Shown: positions 48,172 through 58,031, counted from the first letter of the stretch. The stretch: DNA of 64,000 bases from Oribacterium sp. UBA4274 (GCA_002396005.1 DGVW01000052.1:1-64000); one strand, 5' to 3'. The notes: generated by a model not told the origin, from the sequence alone. Numbers and translations: made by a program.

Positions 48172-50076
48172 TCATTCCAGTTCAAATGCACCGGTATACA
48201 GCTGGTAATAATTACCCTTGGCTGCAATAAGTTCATCATGTGAACCTCTCTCAATGATCTTACCATGATCAAGAACCATGATGACATCAGAATTCTGAAC
48301 TGTACTGAGTCTGTGTGCTATGACAAATACTGTACGTCCTGCCATAAGCGCATCCATACCCTTCTGTACGATTGCCTCAGTATGCGTATCGATGGATGAT
48401 GTAGCCTCATCCATGATCATAACAGGCGGATCCGCAACTGCCGCACGGGCAATGGAGATAAGCTGTCTCTGACCCTGTGAAAGATTTGAACCGTTCGATA
48501 GAAGTTTTGTGTTATAACCCTCCGGAAGTCTCTGGATGAAGCTGTCTGCACCTGCAAGTCTGGCAGCCGCAATACACTCTTCATCGGTAGCATCAAGCTT
48601 ACCGTATCGGATATTCTCCATAACAGTACCAGTAAAAAGAACTGTATCCTGAAGGATGATACCGAGAGAATGTCTCAGATCTGCCTTCTTTATCTTCTTT
48701 ATATCGATTCCATCATAGGTGATAACACCATCCTGTATCTCATAAAAACGATTGATAAGGTTGGTAATGGTTGTTTTACCTGCTCCGGTTGCACCAACGA
48801 AGGCAACCTTCTGACCAGGTCTCGCAAAAACATTTACACCATGAAGAACGGTATGGCTGCCATCATAAGAGAAATCTACATCCTTAAGTACTACATCTCC
48901 TTCAAGCTTCTTGTACTCTACGTTGCCATCCTTGTCAGTTCTCTTCCATGCCCAGCTCTCAGTATGTTCTGTAGTCTCTACAATCCTGCCATCCAACTCG
49001 CGGCACTTGACCAGAACAACATCGCCTTCATCTTCCTCTGCCTTTTCATCCATAAGTGTGAAAAGGCGGCCTGCGCCTGCAAGCCCCATGACTACGGCAT
49101 TGATCTGCTGAGAGATACCACCGATCTGTCCTGCGAACTGCTTCTCCATGTTCAGGAAAGGAACAGTAATACTGATGCTGAGTGCCATGCCGCTCAGACT
49201 TAGGTTCGGAACCTTGAGAAGCAAAAGGGCACCCCCGACAAATGCAAGTACAACATACAAAATATTTCCGATATTACCGAGTATAGGCATAAGAGTATTG
49301 GCATACTTGTTAGCTCTCTCCGCAACTCTGAAAAGCTCATCGTTTATCTTGTCGAAATCCTCTTCAGCCTGAGTCTCATGGTTAAACACCTTTATGACCT
49401 TCTGACCGTTCATCATCTCTTCGATGAATCCCTCTGTCTTGGCGAGAGCTCCCTGCTGTTTCATGAAGTACTTGCTGGAGCCTCCTCCGACCTTTTTAAC
49501 AACTCTGGTCATGATGGTTACACCACCAACTACAACGATTGCAAGCCAGATGCTGTAATACATCATAAGTGAGAAAATAGTTATGATGGTAACTCCCGAT
49601 ACCAGGAGCTGAGGTATGGCAACAGAGATAAGCTGTCTCAATGTATCTACATCGTTTGTGTAGTATGACATGATATCTCCGTGCTCATGCTGGTCAAAAT
49701 ATCTGATAGGCAGATCCTGCATGCCATCAAACATAAGTACACGAAGTTTCTTGAGGGATCCCTGAGTGATTATTGCCATGCACTGATTATAGACAAAACC
49801 GGCAATAAGAGATATCACATAGAGTCCTGCAAGAGTGAAAACGCTTGCCATGATCTGTCCTGATACCTTGTCCCAGTCACCGGTACGCCAGTTGGCCTCG
49901 ATAAGTGCGATAACCTTCTGCTGAAACACTGACGGTATGGCACTGACTACGGCATTGATCAGTATGCATAGGATGGTAAATGGCAGTAAACGGGGATAAA
50001 ACTTGAATAAGAGCTTGATAAGTCTCAAAGCTGTACCCTTTTTAGGAAGTGCTCTTGGTGCATTTGGTCTTTTCAT
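48172..50076 (-). CDS. ABC exporter half-transporter, second subunit of pair 1 (canonical ATP site)
   Basis: This 634-residue half-transporter joins a six-helix exporter transmembrane domain (about 20-330) to a nucleotide-binding domain (about 390-634). The NBD has Walker A GATGAGKTT, signature LSQGQRQLISIARA, Walker B VMIMDEATSSID with the catalytic glutamate, and the H-loop IAHRLSTVQ. An insert of about 50 residues between the domains contains the WAWKRTDKDGNVEY segment that is common in such clostridial subunits. The gene starts at the A of the preceding stop (TGATG), so the two are translated together. The heterodimer partner is the next gene upstream. The substrate, drugs, lipids or peptides, is undetermined. 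Confidence 0.9.
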   Translation of the reverse strand: MKRPNAPRALPKKGTALRLIKLLFKFYPRLLPFTILCILINAVVSAIPSVFQQKVIALIEANWRTGDWDKVSGQIMASVFTLAGLYVISLIAGFVYNQCMAIITQGSLKKLRVLMFDGMQDLPIRYFDQHEHGDIMSYYTNDVDTLRQLISVAIPQLLVSGVTIITIFSLMMYYSIWLAIVVVGGVTIMTRVVKKVGGGSSKYFMKQQGALAKTEGFIEEMMNGQKVIKVFNHETQAEEDFDKINDELFRVAERANKYANTLMPILGNIGNILYVVLAFVGGALLLLKVPNLSLSGMALSISITVPFLNMEKQFAGQIGGISQQINAVVMGLAGAGRLFTLMDEKAEEDEGDVVLVKCRELDGRIVETTEHTESWAWKRTDKDGNVEYKKLEGDVVLKDVDFSYDGSHTVLHGVNVFARPGQKVAFVGATGAGKTTITNLINRFYEIQDGVITYDGIDIKKIKKADLRHSLGIILQDTVLFTGTVMENIRYGKLDATDEECIAAARLAGADSFIQRLPEGYNTKLLSNGSNLSQGQRQLISIARAAVADPPVMIMDEATSSIDTHTEAIVQKGMDALMAGRTVFVIAHRLSTVQNSDVIMVLDHGKIIERGSHDELIAAKGNYYQLYTGAFELE

Positions 50077-51854
50077 CAGTTTTCACCTCCCTTGTTTGCT
50101 GCATCTGTGGCCTGCTCACCGGTAACTTTGTTCTGTGAGTAATAGAGATCCTGATATGTCTCATTTCTGCCGAGAAGCTCCTCGTGAGTTCCGATATCCT
50201 GAATCTTGCCGCCATCAAGGATGAGAATACGATCTGCATCCTGTACGGAAGAAACACGCTGTGCGATGATGATCTTTGTTGTCTCAGGAATAAACTCCTT
50301 AAAGCCCTTACGAATCAATGCATCTGTCTTGGTATCAACTGCTGAGGTTGAATCATCGAGTATGAGCACCTTTGGTTTCTTGAGAAGCGAACGTGCAATA
50401 CAAAGTCTCTGCTTCTGACCGCCGGAGACATTGGTACCTCCCTGAGTGATCAATGTGTCATACTTGTTAGGAAATCTCTCTACAAACTCATCTGCCTGAG
50501 CAAGCTTACATGCTTCGATGATCTCCTCATCTGTGGCCTTAGGATTGCCCCAACGAAGATTTTCCTTGATAGTGCCTGAGAAAAGCACATTTTTCTGTAG
50601 AACTACAGACACCTGATCTCTAAGTGTCTTAAGGTCATAGGCCTTTACATCAACGCCGCCGACTCTGACCGTTCCTTCAGTAACATCATAAAGTCTCGGT
50701 ATGAGCTGGATAAATGATGACTTTGATGAACCGGTACCACCGATGACACCGATAGTCTCTCCGGACTTGATGTGGAGATCGATATCTGAAAGAACATATT
50801 TCTCCGCAGTCTTGGAATATTTAAAACTTACATTGTCAAAATCTATGGAACCGTCCTGAACACTCATAACCGGATCTGCCGGACTTCTGAGAGTACTCTC
50901 CTCTCTGAGTACCTCTGCGATACGCTCCGAAGACTCTGCTGCCAGAGTGACCATAACAAAGATCATGCTGAGCATCATAAGAGATATGAGTATCTGGAAA
51001 CTATAGGTGAGCAGTGCTGAGAACTGTCCTACATCGAGATCCGCACCTCTTGTTGTGATGATGGTGTATGATCCATAGCTCAGTACAAAGATCATAACCA
51101 CATACAGGCAGAACTGCATGAGTGGGTTGTTGATAGCGAGGATTCTTTCAGCCTTTGTGAAATCCTTCTGTACATCTGTTGCTGCTCTGTCGAACTTTTC
51201 CTTCTCGTATTCTTCACGTACAAATGACTTCACAACGCGCATGCCTGTAACATTTTCCTGAACAGAATCGTTTAGGGCATCATACTTTTTAAATACCGCA
51301 CGGAAAAGCGGCATAACCATCCTGATAACTGAAAAGAGTCCAATCGCAAGGATAGGGATAACCGCAACAAAAATCCATGCCATCCTTCCGCCCATGATAA
51401 ATGCTGTCGTAAATGAAAAGATCAGCATAACAGGTGCCCTGAATCCAATACGGATAAGCATCATAAATGCGAGCTGAACATTCTGAATATCTGTTGTCAT
51501 ACGTGTAACCAGTGAACTGGTCTGGAATCTGTCAATGTTCTCGAACGAGAAATCCTGAATTCTATAGAAGATATCCTTACGAAGGTTTCTGGAAAAACCG
51601 GTAGCTGCCGTTGCACTGGCATTACCTGCCATAACACCAAGCGACAGTGAAAGCATGGCAAGTACTATAAGCACCAGGCCATATTTTGTGATTACATCCA
51701 TACCGCATCCAGCTTTTATCTCATTGATGAGCTTAGCTGTGACAAATGGAATGATTGTTTCCATAAGTGATTCAAGAACAACGAAAACCGGTGATTTCAT
51801 CGCAGGAATCCTGAACTCTCTTATGGACTTTGATAGTGTCTTTATAACGTCCAT
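50076..51854 (-). CDS. ABC exporter half-transporter, first subunit of pair 1 (degenerate ATP site)
   Basis: The 592-residue partner has a transmembrane domain (about 15-310) and an NBD (about 340-575). Walker A reads GGTGSSKSS, where the usual glycine before lysine is serine. The signature is VSGGQKQRL, and Walker B is LILDDSTSAVD, with Asp in place of the catalytic Glu. This is the pattern of asymmetric heterodimeric exporters, in which this subunit contributes a non-hydrolysing site. AAGGAG lies 5-6 nt before the ATG. A promoter at 51912-51939 would drive the pair. A Lys-rich tail ends NKGGEN. Substrate unknown. Confidence 0.9.
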   Translation of the reverse strand: MDVIKTLSKSIREFRIPAMKSPVFVVLESLMETIIPFVTAKLINEIKAGCGMDVITKYGLVLIVLAMLSLSLGVMAGNASATAATGFSRNLRKDIFYRIQDFSFENIDRFQTSSLVTRMTTDIQNVQLAFMMLIRIGFRAPVMLIFSFTTAFIMGGRMAWIFVAVIPILAIGLFSVIRMVMPLFRAVFKKYDALNDSVQENVTGMRVVKSFVREEYEKEKFDRAATDVQKDFTKAERILAINNPLMQFCLYVVMIFVLSYGSYTIITTRGADLDVGQFSALLTYSFQILISLMMLSMIFVMVTLAAESSERIAEVLREESTLRSPADPVMSVQDGSIDFDNVSFKYSKTAEKYVLSDIDLHIKSGETIGVIGGTGSSKSSFIQLIPRLYDVTEGTVRVGGVDVKAYDLKTLRDQVSVVLQKNVLFSGTIKENLRWGNPKATDEEIIEACKLAQADEFVERFPNKYDTLITQGGTNVSGGQKQRLCIARSLLKKPKVLILDDSTSAVDTKTDALIRKGFKEFIPETTKIIIAQRVSSVQDADRILILDGGKIQDIGTHEELLGRNETYQDLYYSQNKVTGEQATDAANKGGEN

Positions 51855-51882
51855 TCAAACTCCTTCCATCTTATAAAATATG

Positions 51883-51898
51883 CCTGTGAAAACACAGG
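51883..51898 (-). repeat. Leader hairpin of the first exporter pair
   Basis: A perfect 6-bp stem CCTGTG/CACAGG with an AAAA loop lies about 30 nt upstream of the start of the first exporter gene. It would form at the 5' end of the mRNA from the promoter at 51912-51939. Confidence 0.4.
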
Positions 51899-51911
51899 AC
51901 CGGGTACCGCA

Positions 51912-51939
51912 TATATACTAAGCCCTATGGCAAAGTCAA
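51912..51939 (-). promoter_or_regulatory. Promoter for the first exporter pair
   Basis: Minus strand TTGACT (51934-51939) and TATATA (51912-51917) are spaced by 16 bp. The transcript would begin about 50 nt before the ATG. The rest of the 321-nt gap to the cytidylate-kinase-like gene holds a terminator at 52033-52076 and no gene. Confidence 0.5.
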
Positions 51940-52032
51940 TTGCGTAACCCGACTATACTAATAGATTGTGCAAAACATTTCAATGACTTTATAAAAAATT
52001 AATGATGTTGCACCTTATAGTATACAAAAGTC

Positions 52033-52076
52033 AAGAGCAGTCGGTGCATCGATCTGTGCGATACCCAACTGCTCTT
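52033..52076 (-). terminator. Terminator-like hairpin after the cytidylate-kinase-like gene
   Basis: AAGAGCAGTCGG (52033-52044) pairs with CCAACTGCTCTT (52065-52076), one wobble, around a 20-nt loop. It lies 100 nt after the stop codon, and GACTTTTG follows on the minus strand, so the U-tract is short. It ends the second exporter operon. Confidence 0.55.
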
Positions 52077-52175
52077 TCATAATAATCTATCCCCTACTAT
52101 CGAACCGGTTCACGTACATTCTCCGGTTTCTATACGCTGTATTTTCATCCCCCTAAAATGACGCAGCGCCTGTAT

Positions 52176-52793
52176 TTAATCTTCCTTAGGATTTTTTGTG
52201 ACATCCTTGGTCCTACAGATGTTGTAAATGATGTCAACGCAATTATCCACTCCGAGCGTTCCTGCATCCAAAGTCAGGTCATAGTTCTGGCATTTGCCCC
52301 ACTCCTGCTCGGTGTAATATCTATAATTGAACTTACGCTTTTTATCCATATCCTTAAGCATCTTATCTGTATGCTCCGGATCCTTGTAAATACGTGTTAT
52401 GCGGTCTTTTCTGCGCTCAAGACTTGCATGGATAAATACATTTAAAACATCTTTTCTGTCACCGAGGATATAGTCTGCACAACGTCCGACTATAACACAT
52501 GGGCCTTTAGCTACCAGCTCAAGTATGACCTCACGCTGTTTTGACCAGAGATAATCCTCCGGACTCATGCCGTAGCTGTTTCTTGCAGAGAATGAATACT
52601 CTATCCAGTTCTTGGCATTAGCATACTCACCCTGCTTTTTAACATATTCTTCAGCAAAACCTGTTTTAAATGCTGTCTGTTCGATTATTTCCTTATCATA
52701 TAGAGGGATTCCAAGTTTATCAGCAAGTTTCTTACCTACCTCACGACCGCCGGAACCGTATTCTCTTGAAATTGTCACATAGTTTATGCTCAT
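52176..52793 (-). CDS. Cytidylate-kinase-like P-loop protein
   Basis: This 205-residue protein belongs to the cytidylate-kinase-like family that is widespread in Clostridia, with uncertain substrate. The N terminus MSINYVTISREYGSGGREVG contains the P-loop variant REYGSGGREV. The lid-like region is IVGRCADYILGDRKDVLNVF, followed by RIYKDPEHTDKMLKDMDKKR and DLTLDAGTLGVDNCVDII. It is cytosolic. True CMP kinase (Cmk) is about 220 residues with a different core, so it is probably a paralogue with another role. It follows the PAP2 gene with a 66-nt gap and may be the last gene of the second exporter operon. SD AAGGTG precedes the ATG. Confidence 0.85.
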   Translation of the reverse strand: MSINYVTISREYGSGGREVGKKLADKLGIPLYDKEIIEQTAFKTGFAEEYVKKQGEYANAKNWIEYSFSARNSYGMSPEDYLWSKQREVILELVAKGPCVIVGRCADYILGDRKDVLNVFIHASLERRKDRITRIYKDPEHTDKMLKDMDKKRKFNYRYYTEQEWGKCQNYDLTLDAGTLGVDNCVDIIYNICRTKDVTKNPKED

Positions 52794-52859
52794 AATGTCA
52801 CCTTCTTCCGATTCTGTTTTTAGTCACGATACATCTGACTCTATTTTAACATTATGATT

Positions 52860-53528
52860 TCAGTGATTCAACATTTGCAAAAATAAATTTCGATAGCTCC
52901 ATATCATCCAGAGTACTACGCTCATGCCCCAGCCCAATGCAACATCTATGATGGAATGCTGCTTTATGAGCATGGTTGAAAGACATATGAGGATTGCAAC
53001 TATGGTTTCGGCATTTTTGTATCCGGTCTTTATATAGCGGCACTCTCTGACAACTATATCGATGGCAACTGTACTCGACACATGCATGCTTGGACAGACA
53101 TTTCTCGGCGGGTCTATGGATCTGAGCCATAACACGGCTCTTGAGAATATGTCCGTTGACTCGATTGGTTCTCTTAGCCTGAGTCCATTAGGCACCAGTG
53201 TATATACCACCATGCAGATGGTATACCCTGAGAACAAAATAAAGCAGAGCTTCAGAAAATCCTGCCTGCTTCCCCAGAAGAGGAAGTACAAGAGTGCTCC
53301 CGGAAAAAGCACCCACCAGAATCCATAGGGAATAAAAAATGCCGGTATAGTCGGAATCATCCTGTCAATAGGAGTTTCTATGATATGAACCGCCTCAACC
53401 GGAATCTTCCGGAGCTGCAGCACAGCAAAATAAGCAAGGTAAACCGGCAGATATAAAAGCCATAGAGCATATCTGTTCCTATCTATATATTTCACCGGTG
53501 ATTTTACAAAACTTCTAAGCTTTTCCAT
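52860..53528 (-). CDS. PAP2-family membrane phosphatase
   Basis: This 222-residue membrane protein has five to six hydrophobic segments and the PAP2 catalytic pattern. The central histidine is in PPRNVCPSMHVSSTVAIDIV, the second in MLIKQHSIIDVALGW; the first acid-phosphatase motif (KX6RP) is degenerate. PAP2 enzymes dephosphorylate lipid phosphates or undecaprenyl pyrophosphate on the membrane. The start at 53528 is chosen because AGAGGA lies 6 nt upstream; the ATG at 53543 overlaps the stop of the upstream ABC gene. It is co-transcribed with the exporter pair, so a lipid-carrier recycling or export function is a possible link. A Lys/Arg-rich N terminus suits a cytoplasmic start. Confidence 0.82.
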   Translation of the reverse strand: MEKLRSFVKSPVKYIDRNRYALWLLYLPVYLAYFAVLQLRKIPVEAVHIIETPIDRMIPTIPAFFIPYGFWWVLFPGALLYFLFWGSRQDFLKLCFILFSGYTICMVVYTLVPNGLRLREPIESTDIFSRAVLWLRSIDPPRNVCPSMHVSSTVAIDIVVRECRYIKTGYKNAETIVAILICLSTMLIKQHSIIDVALGWGMSVVLWMIWSYRNLFLQMLNH

Positions 53529-53542
53529 TGCTTTTCCTCTCA

Positions 53543-55318
53543 TCAGCTTGCAGCAAACTGGCTGTTGTAAAGCGTTGAGTAGAAGCCTCCTCGGGCAAGA
53601 AGCTCCTCATGTCTGCCCTGCTCTATGATATTACCGTCTTTCAAAACCAGTATCAGATCTGCATTTCTTATAGTAGATAAACGATGAGCAACGATAAAGG
53701 TGGTTCTGCCTTCCATCATCTGATCAAATGCCTGCTGTATATGAAGCTCTGTTCTGGTATCTATAGACGAGGTTGCCTCATCCAGGATGAGCATAGGCGG
53801 AAGTCTGAGCATTAGCCTTGCAATACAGAGAAGCTGCTTCTGTCCCTGACTGAGTGAACCACCGTCCTCCGAAAGTACTGTATCATATCCCTGCGGCAGT
53901 CGGCGGATAAATCCATCACAGTGAGCTTTTTTGGCAGCCGCGATAACTTCTTCCATAGTTGCATCAGGTTTTCCGTAGGAAATGTTTCTGCGGATAGTGG
54001 TTGATTTCAGCCACGTCTCCTGCAGTACCATACCGAAATTGTTGCGCAGGCTCTCTCTTGTGACCTCGCGGTTGTCGTGGCCATCGACTCTGATTGAGCC
54101 TTTATCCGGCTCGTAAAATCTCATGAGAAGATTGATAAGGGTAGATTTTCCGCAGCCTGTAGGTCCAACTATAGCCACAGTTTCACCCGGTTTTACGTGA
54201 ATGTTTATGTCCGTGAGAAGTTCCTTACTCTTATCGTAGGAGAACCACAGGTGCTCGATATCAACTTTACCTTCAAGCTCCTCATCTGCTCCAAGTACAG
54301 CGGCTCCCTCTGCATCCGGAGCCAAAGGTTTTTCATCGATAATCTCGAATACCCGGGTTGCTGATGCTATGGCATTCTGCAGCTCCGTAACAACACCGGA
54401 TATCTCGTTGAAGGGTTTTGTGTACTGATTCGCATAACTAAGGAATGACACAAGCTCACCAACTGTTACAAGGGCGTGAATCGCCAGTACTGCACCACTT
54501 ACTCCTACCGCCGCATAAACTATAGCGTTTATACATCTTGTGGAAGGGTTAACAAGGGATGACACAAAGGTAGCTTTGAAACTATATTCCGAAAGAGTGG
54601 CATTTATCCTTTCAAATTGGGCCTCTGCCTTCTCTTCATGAGAAAATGCTTTTACAACTTTTAAATTGCCGAGCATTTCCTCTGTAAATGCAGTTATCTC
54701 TCCTCTGCTCTCGGACTGACGTCTGAACAGGCTGTAGGTAGTCTTGGCTATGAGACTTGCAACGACAAAGCTTAAAGGGGTCAATACTATAACAAGAACA
54801 GTTATCCTGGGTTCGATAGAAAACATAAATGCCAATGTCCCGAGTATAGTGAGCACACCTGTAAAAAGCTGGGTAAATCCCATGAGAAGCCCCTGTGAGA
54901 ACTGATCGATATCTGCAATTATACGGCTCGTCAGATCACCTGCCGGATGCTTATCCAGATAACTTACCGGCAGAACTTCGATATGGTTGAATGCCTTGGT
55001 CCTGATATCTTCCACAACCCTGAAGGTGACGACATTGTTTATGTGATTCATGAGCCATTGTGAAAGGGCTGTCAGGACGATGAGGATGCACATTAGTTTC
55101 AGGGTTCCGAAGAGATGGATCCAGTCAACCTCTCCCTTGCCTACGATAGTGTCTACAGCATCACCTGTAAGAACCGGTATATAGAGGGTCAGAACTACTG
55201 TAATTGCAGCAAATATGATGGAAAGAACAACCAGATGGATGTACTTTTTTATATACCTCATAATTCGTTCTATGGTACGACGATCTTCAGCCGTCATCTT
55301 TCTTGGTTTCTTTGCCAT
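53543..55318 (-). CDS. ABC exporter half-transporter, second subunit of pair 2 (canonical ATP site)
   Basis: The 591-residue subunit has an exporter-type transmembrane domain (about 25-320) and NBD (about 345-591). Walker A is GPTGCGKST, signature LSQGQKQLLCIARL, Walker B LILDEATSSID with Glu, H-loop VAHRLSTIRN. It is therefore the catalytic site of the heterodimer with the gene upstream. Its ATG overlaps the upstream stop (TGATG). SD AGGAGG is 7 nt before the ATG. The downstream PAP2 gene begins right after its stop. The two exporter pairs in this window are separated by the PAP2 and cytidylate-kinase-like genes. Substrate unknown. Confidence 0.9.
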   Translation of the reverse strand: MAKKPRKMTAEDRRTIERIMRYIKKYIHLVVLSIIFAAITVVLTLYIPVLTGDAVDTIVGKGEVDWIHLFGTLKLMCILIVLTALSQWLMNHINNVVTFRVVEDIRTKAFNHIEVLPVSYLDKHPAGDLTSRIIADIDQFSQGLLMGFTQLFTGVLTILGTLAFMFSIEPRITVLVIVLTPLSFVVASLIAKTTYSLFRRQSESRGEITAFTEEMLGNLKVVKAFSHEEKAEAQFERINATLSEYSFKATFVSSLVNPSTRCINAIVYAAVGVSGAVLAIHALVTVGELVSFLSYANQYTKPFNEISGVVTELQNAIASATRVFEIIDEKPLAPDAEGAAVLGADEELEGKVDIEHLWFSYDKSKELLTDINIHVKPGETVAIVGPTGCGKSTLINLLMRFYEPDKGSIRVDGHDNREVTRESLRNNFGMVLQETWLKSTTIRRNISYGKPDATMEEVIAAAKKAHCDGFIRRLPQGYDTVLSEDGGSLSQGQKQLLCIARLMLRLPPMLILDEATSSIDTRTELHIQQAFDQMMEGRTTFIVAHRLSTIRNADLILVLKDGNIIEQGRHEELLARGGFYSTLYNSQFAAS

Positions 55319-57090
55319 CAGTCTGCCTCCTTTCCTGCAGCCTCATCTTTTTTAAGCTGTGACAGACATATCTCTCTGTAAACCTCGCAGTTTCTGTAGA
55401 GTTCATCATGAGTGCCTATGCCGGCAATATTACCATCATCCAGAACTATAATCTTGTCTGAGTTGCGGACTGTTGATACTCTCTGGGATATGATGAATAC
55501 AGTCATGTTTTCAGTGTCACGCTTTATAGCGCTGCGGAGGGCTGCATCTGTTGCAAAATCAAGGGCTGATGCCGAATCGTCAAGTATCAGGATCTCCGGA
55601 TTACGAACTATGGCTCTTGCGATTGCAAGTCTCTGCTTCTGACCTCCTGAAAAGTTTCTGCCTTCCTGCTCTACTTTGAGCCTGAGACCTACTCCCTTTT
55701 GTTTAACAAAATCATAAGCCTGAGCTGTTTTTAATGCAGCAATGATTTCTTCATCAGTGGCATCCTCCTTGCCCCATTGCATATTCTCTCTCAGAGTTCC
55801 ACGGAAAAGCACACTTCTCTGAGGGACGATTCCGATTTTCTTCCTGAGTTCAGAAAGTGCATAACTCTTTACCGGTTTTCCATCGATATCTATCTCACCA
55901 CTGGTCACGTCATAAAATCTCGGTATGAGGTTTATCAGCGTCGTCTTACCTGAACCGGTTCCTCCGATGACACCTATGGTTTCGCCACGAGAAACATCAA
56001 ATGTTATAGAACTTAATGCCGGTTCTGATCCCTCTGTGTATGAGAAGCTGACATTTCTGAAAGATACCTTTGGCGCATTTCCGATACTGCTATTTGCGTT
56101 TTGAGTGAGAGCTGTTTCAAGAGAAACATCAGCCGACTCCACAACACTCGGCTTTACGCTGAAGACTCCGTCTATACGGTTCATACTTGCCATGGCGCGT
56201 GTTACCTGAACAACAAGGTTTGCAAGTTTTATAAGCTCTACAAGTATCTGGGACATATAGTTTACAAGAGCGACAAGTGCTCCCTGAGTGATGGCGCCGG
56301 CGAATACGAAATTGGCGCCTCTGTATATAAGGTAAACTATTGAAAGATTGATGATAACGTATGTTACAGGATTCAGAAGTGCTGATATACGTCCGACACT
56401 TACCTGCATCTCCGTAAGTCTATCGTTTTCTCTCCTGAACTGTTCGATTTCCGACTGCTGACGATTAAAGGCACGAACCACTCTTACGCCCAGAAGATTT
56501 TCTCTTGTGGTCTTCATGATCTTATCAAGCTGTGTCTGATTGTTTTTGTACATCGGTGAAGTAGTAAGTATGATTCCAAAAACAACCAGAAACAGGACTG
56601 TGATCGTAACTGCAAAAATGACGCCTGCCTTAACATTGATGGTAAAGGCCATGATCATGGCTCCGAAAACGATAAACGGAGACCTCATGAAAAGTCTGAG
56701 AACCATGTTTACGCCGCTTTCAACAGCATTGATATCTGAGGTCATTCTGGTTATCAGTGTACTTGTGCCAAGGGCATCTATATCCTTATAGGAAAGGGAA
56801 TTTATGTGTTTGAAAAGGTCATTTCTCAGACCCTTTCCGGTATGGATAGCCACTTTAGCCGCGAAATACTGTGCTGTCAGTGAACTTGCAAGTCCTACCG
56901 CCGAAAGCAATATAAGCATCAGTCCCATCCTGATCACATATCCCATATCGTTATTACGTATACCAATATCTATCATGCTGGATATAACAAGCGGCACGAA
57001 CAATTCAAAACATGCCTCAAGACACTTGAAAAGGGGTGCCAGAATCGCTTTAACTTTATAGTCTCTAATATAAGACAATAATCTCTTCAC
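55318..57090 (-). CDS. ABC exporter half-transporter, first subunit of pair 2 (degenerate ATP site)
   Basis: The 590-residue subunit has six membrane segments in residues 15-310 and an NBD at about 335-575. Walker A is GGTGSGKTT, the signature is SGGQKQRLAIARA, but Walker B reads LILDDSASALD, with Asp in place of the catalytic Glu, the expected asymmetry of heterodimers. The start is GTG at 57090, with AGGAGG 11 nt upstream. Upstream, TATAAT lies close to TTGACA, at a spacing too short for a promoter, so the actual promoter is not clear. It is the first of exporter-PAP2-kinase genes. Pair 1 and pair 2 share the same layout and seem to be paralogous duplicates. Confidence 0.9.
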   Translation of the reverse strand: MKRLLSYIRDYKVKAILAPLFKCLEACFELFVPLVISSMIDIGIRNNDMGYVIRMGLMLILLSAVGLASSLTAQYFAAKVAIHTGKGLRNDLFKHINSLSYKDIDALGTSTLITRMTSDINAVESGVNMVLRLFMRSPFIVFGAMIMAFTINVKAGVIFAVTITVLFLVVFGIILTTSPMYKNNQTQLDKIMKTTRENLLGVRVVRAFNRQQSEIEQFRRENDRLTEMQVSVGRISALLNPVTYVIINLSIVYLIYRGANFVFAGAITQGALVALVNYMSQILVELIKLANLVVQVTRAMASMNRIDGVFSVKPSVVESADVSLETALTQNANSSIGNAPKVSFRNVSFSYTEGSEPALSSITFDVSRGETIGVIGGTGSGKTTLINLIPRFYDVTSGEIDIDGKPVKSYALSELRKKIGIVPQRSVLFRGTLRENMQWGKEDATDEEIIAALKTAQAYDFVKQKGVGLRLKVEQEGRNFSGGQKQRLAIARAIVRNPEILILDDSASALDFATDAALRSAIKRDTENMTVFIISQRVSTVRNSDKIIVLDDGNIAGIGTHDELYRNCEVYREICLSQLKKDEAAGKEAD

Positions 57091-57189
57091 TCTTTGCCTT
57101 ACCTCCTGATGTAAAAAAGTCTGTCATGGCATAACTACCAAAGCCCCATTATAACCCCTTTGTCAATATATGTCGCTTTTGACATGAAA

Positions 57190-57894
57190 CTACGCTTCCG
57201 TCACATTCACTTCTATATCATTTCCATTTGGTTCTTTTATCACCATTGAACCTTCCGGTGAGTAAAAAGTACATTTATTTATGTTGAGCTTTGCGCCGTC
57301 AACATTTGCATAATCTTCTGAAGAATGAACAAATAGTGCACCCAGATTCCATCCGGTGCCAAAAGCCTGTGTTCCTCTGTTTTCAAATCGGCAGTTGTTG
57401 AAGGTAACTTCACTGTCATACGTCATCCCCATCCCAACACCTGCTGTCTGATATGAAATAAATTTACACTCATTAAAAACCATATGCATCGAACCGTAGT
57501 CCGCATGAACTGCATATGCCCCCTTATCATTAGGCTCTACTACATTTTCCGGATGAGATGCTATAAACTGTATATTCTGAACTATACCATGAAGCCTAAG
57601 TTCAGCAGCAGGTGAACTATAGTATCCGGAATCACTTTCCACCGTAACATCTCCATGTCCAATAAGGCTTATATATCTCTCGGCTTTATCTATGTTGGAC
57701 CTGGCAGAAAACTTACCATACTTTCCGGGAGACATATAAATAGTCACCTTATTTGATTCACTGTCTCCACAGTTATCTATGATACTTTGAATATCATCCT
57801 GCGGTGTGACCTGAAACTGAGTGTCAGCTCTACCCTGAATACTTATGCATAAACAAATCGAAGCTACCGAAACCGCAAATTTAAAGACATTCAT
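57190..57894 (-). CDS. Secreted right-handed beta-helix protein (pectin-lyase-like fold)
   Basis: The 234-residue protein has a signal peptide (about 1-23, ending QGRADTQF) and a beta-helix of pectinesterase-like layout. It has DIQSIIDNCGDSESNKVTIY, MSPGKYGKFSARSNIDKAER, YISLIGHGDVTVES, then IVQNIQFIASHPENVVEP and FNNCRFENRGTQAFGTGW. The pattern is that of a pectin methylesterase, but the usual catalytic aspartates and Q-rich loop are not clear, so activity is uncertain. It would be exported. It stands between the ABC exporter operon and the GtrB-like gene, with AAGGAG before the ATG. The gap to the GtrB-like gene is 137 nt. Confidence 0.7.
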   Translation of the reverse strand: MNVFKFAVSVASICLCISIQGRADTQFQVTPQDDIQSIIDNCGDSESNKVTIYMSPGKYGKFSARSNIDKAERYISLIGHGDVTVESDSGYYSSPAAELRLHGIVQNIQFIASHPENVVEPNDKGAYAVHADYGSMHMVFNECKFISYQTAGVGMGMTYDSEVTFNNCRFENRGTQAFGTGWNLGALFVHSSEDYANVDGAKLNINKCTFYSPEGSMVIKEPNGNDIEVNVTEA

Positions 57895-58031
57895 TCTTAT
57901 GAACTCCTTCTATACCACCTAAAAAACTTCACTGAAACTTATTCCGCAGTAAATGATACTTTTATTTTGCAAACAAATCAATATTTTTAATAGTTTTTAT
58001 AATTACTCTGTGCCTGCAAAGTGAGACTTTG

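Noticed and set aside
57140..57180. TTGACA and TATAAT upstream of the second exporter pair as a promoter
   Set aside because: The two hexamers are only 7 bp apart, so they cannot be -35 and -10 of one promoter.
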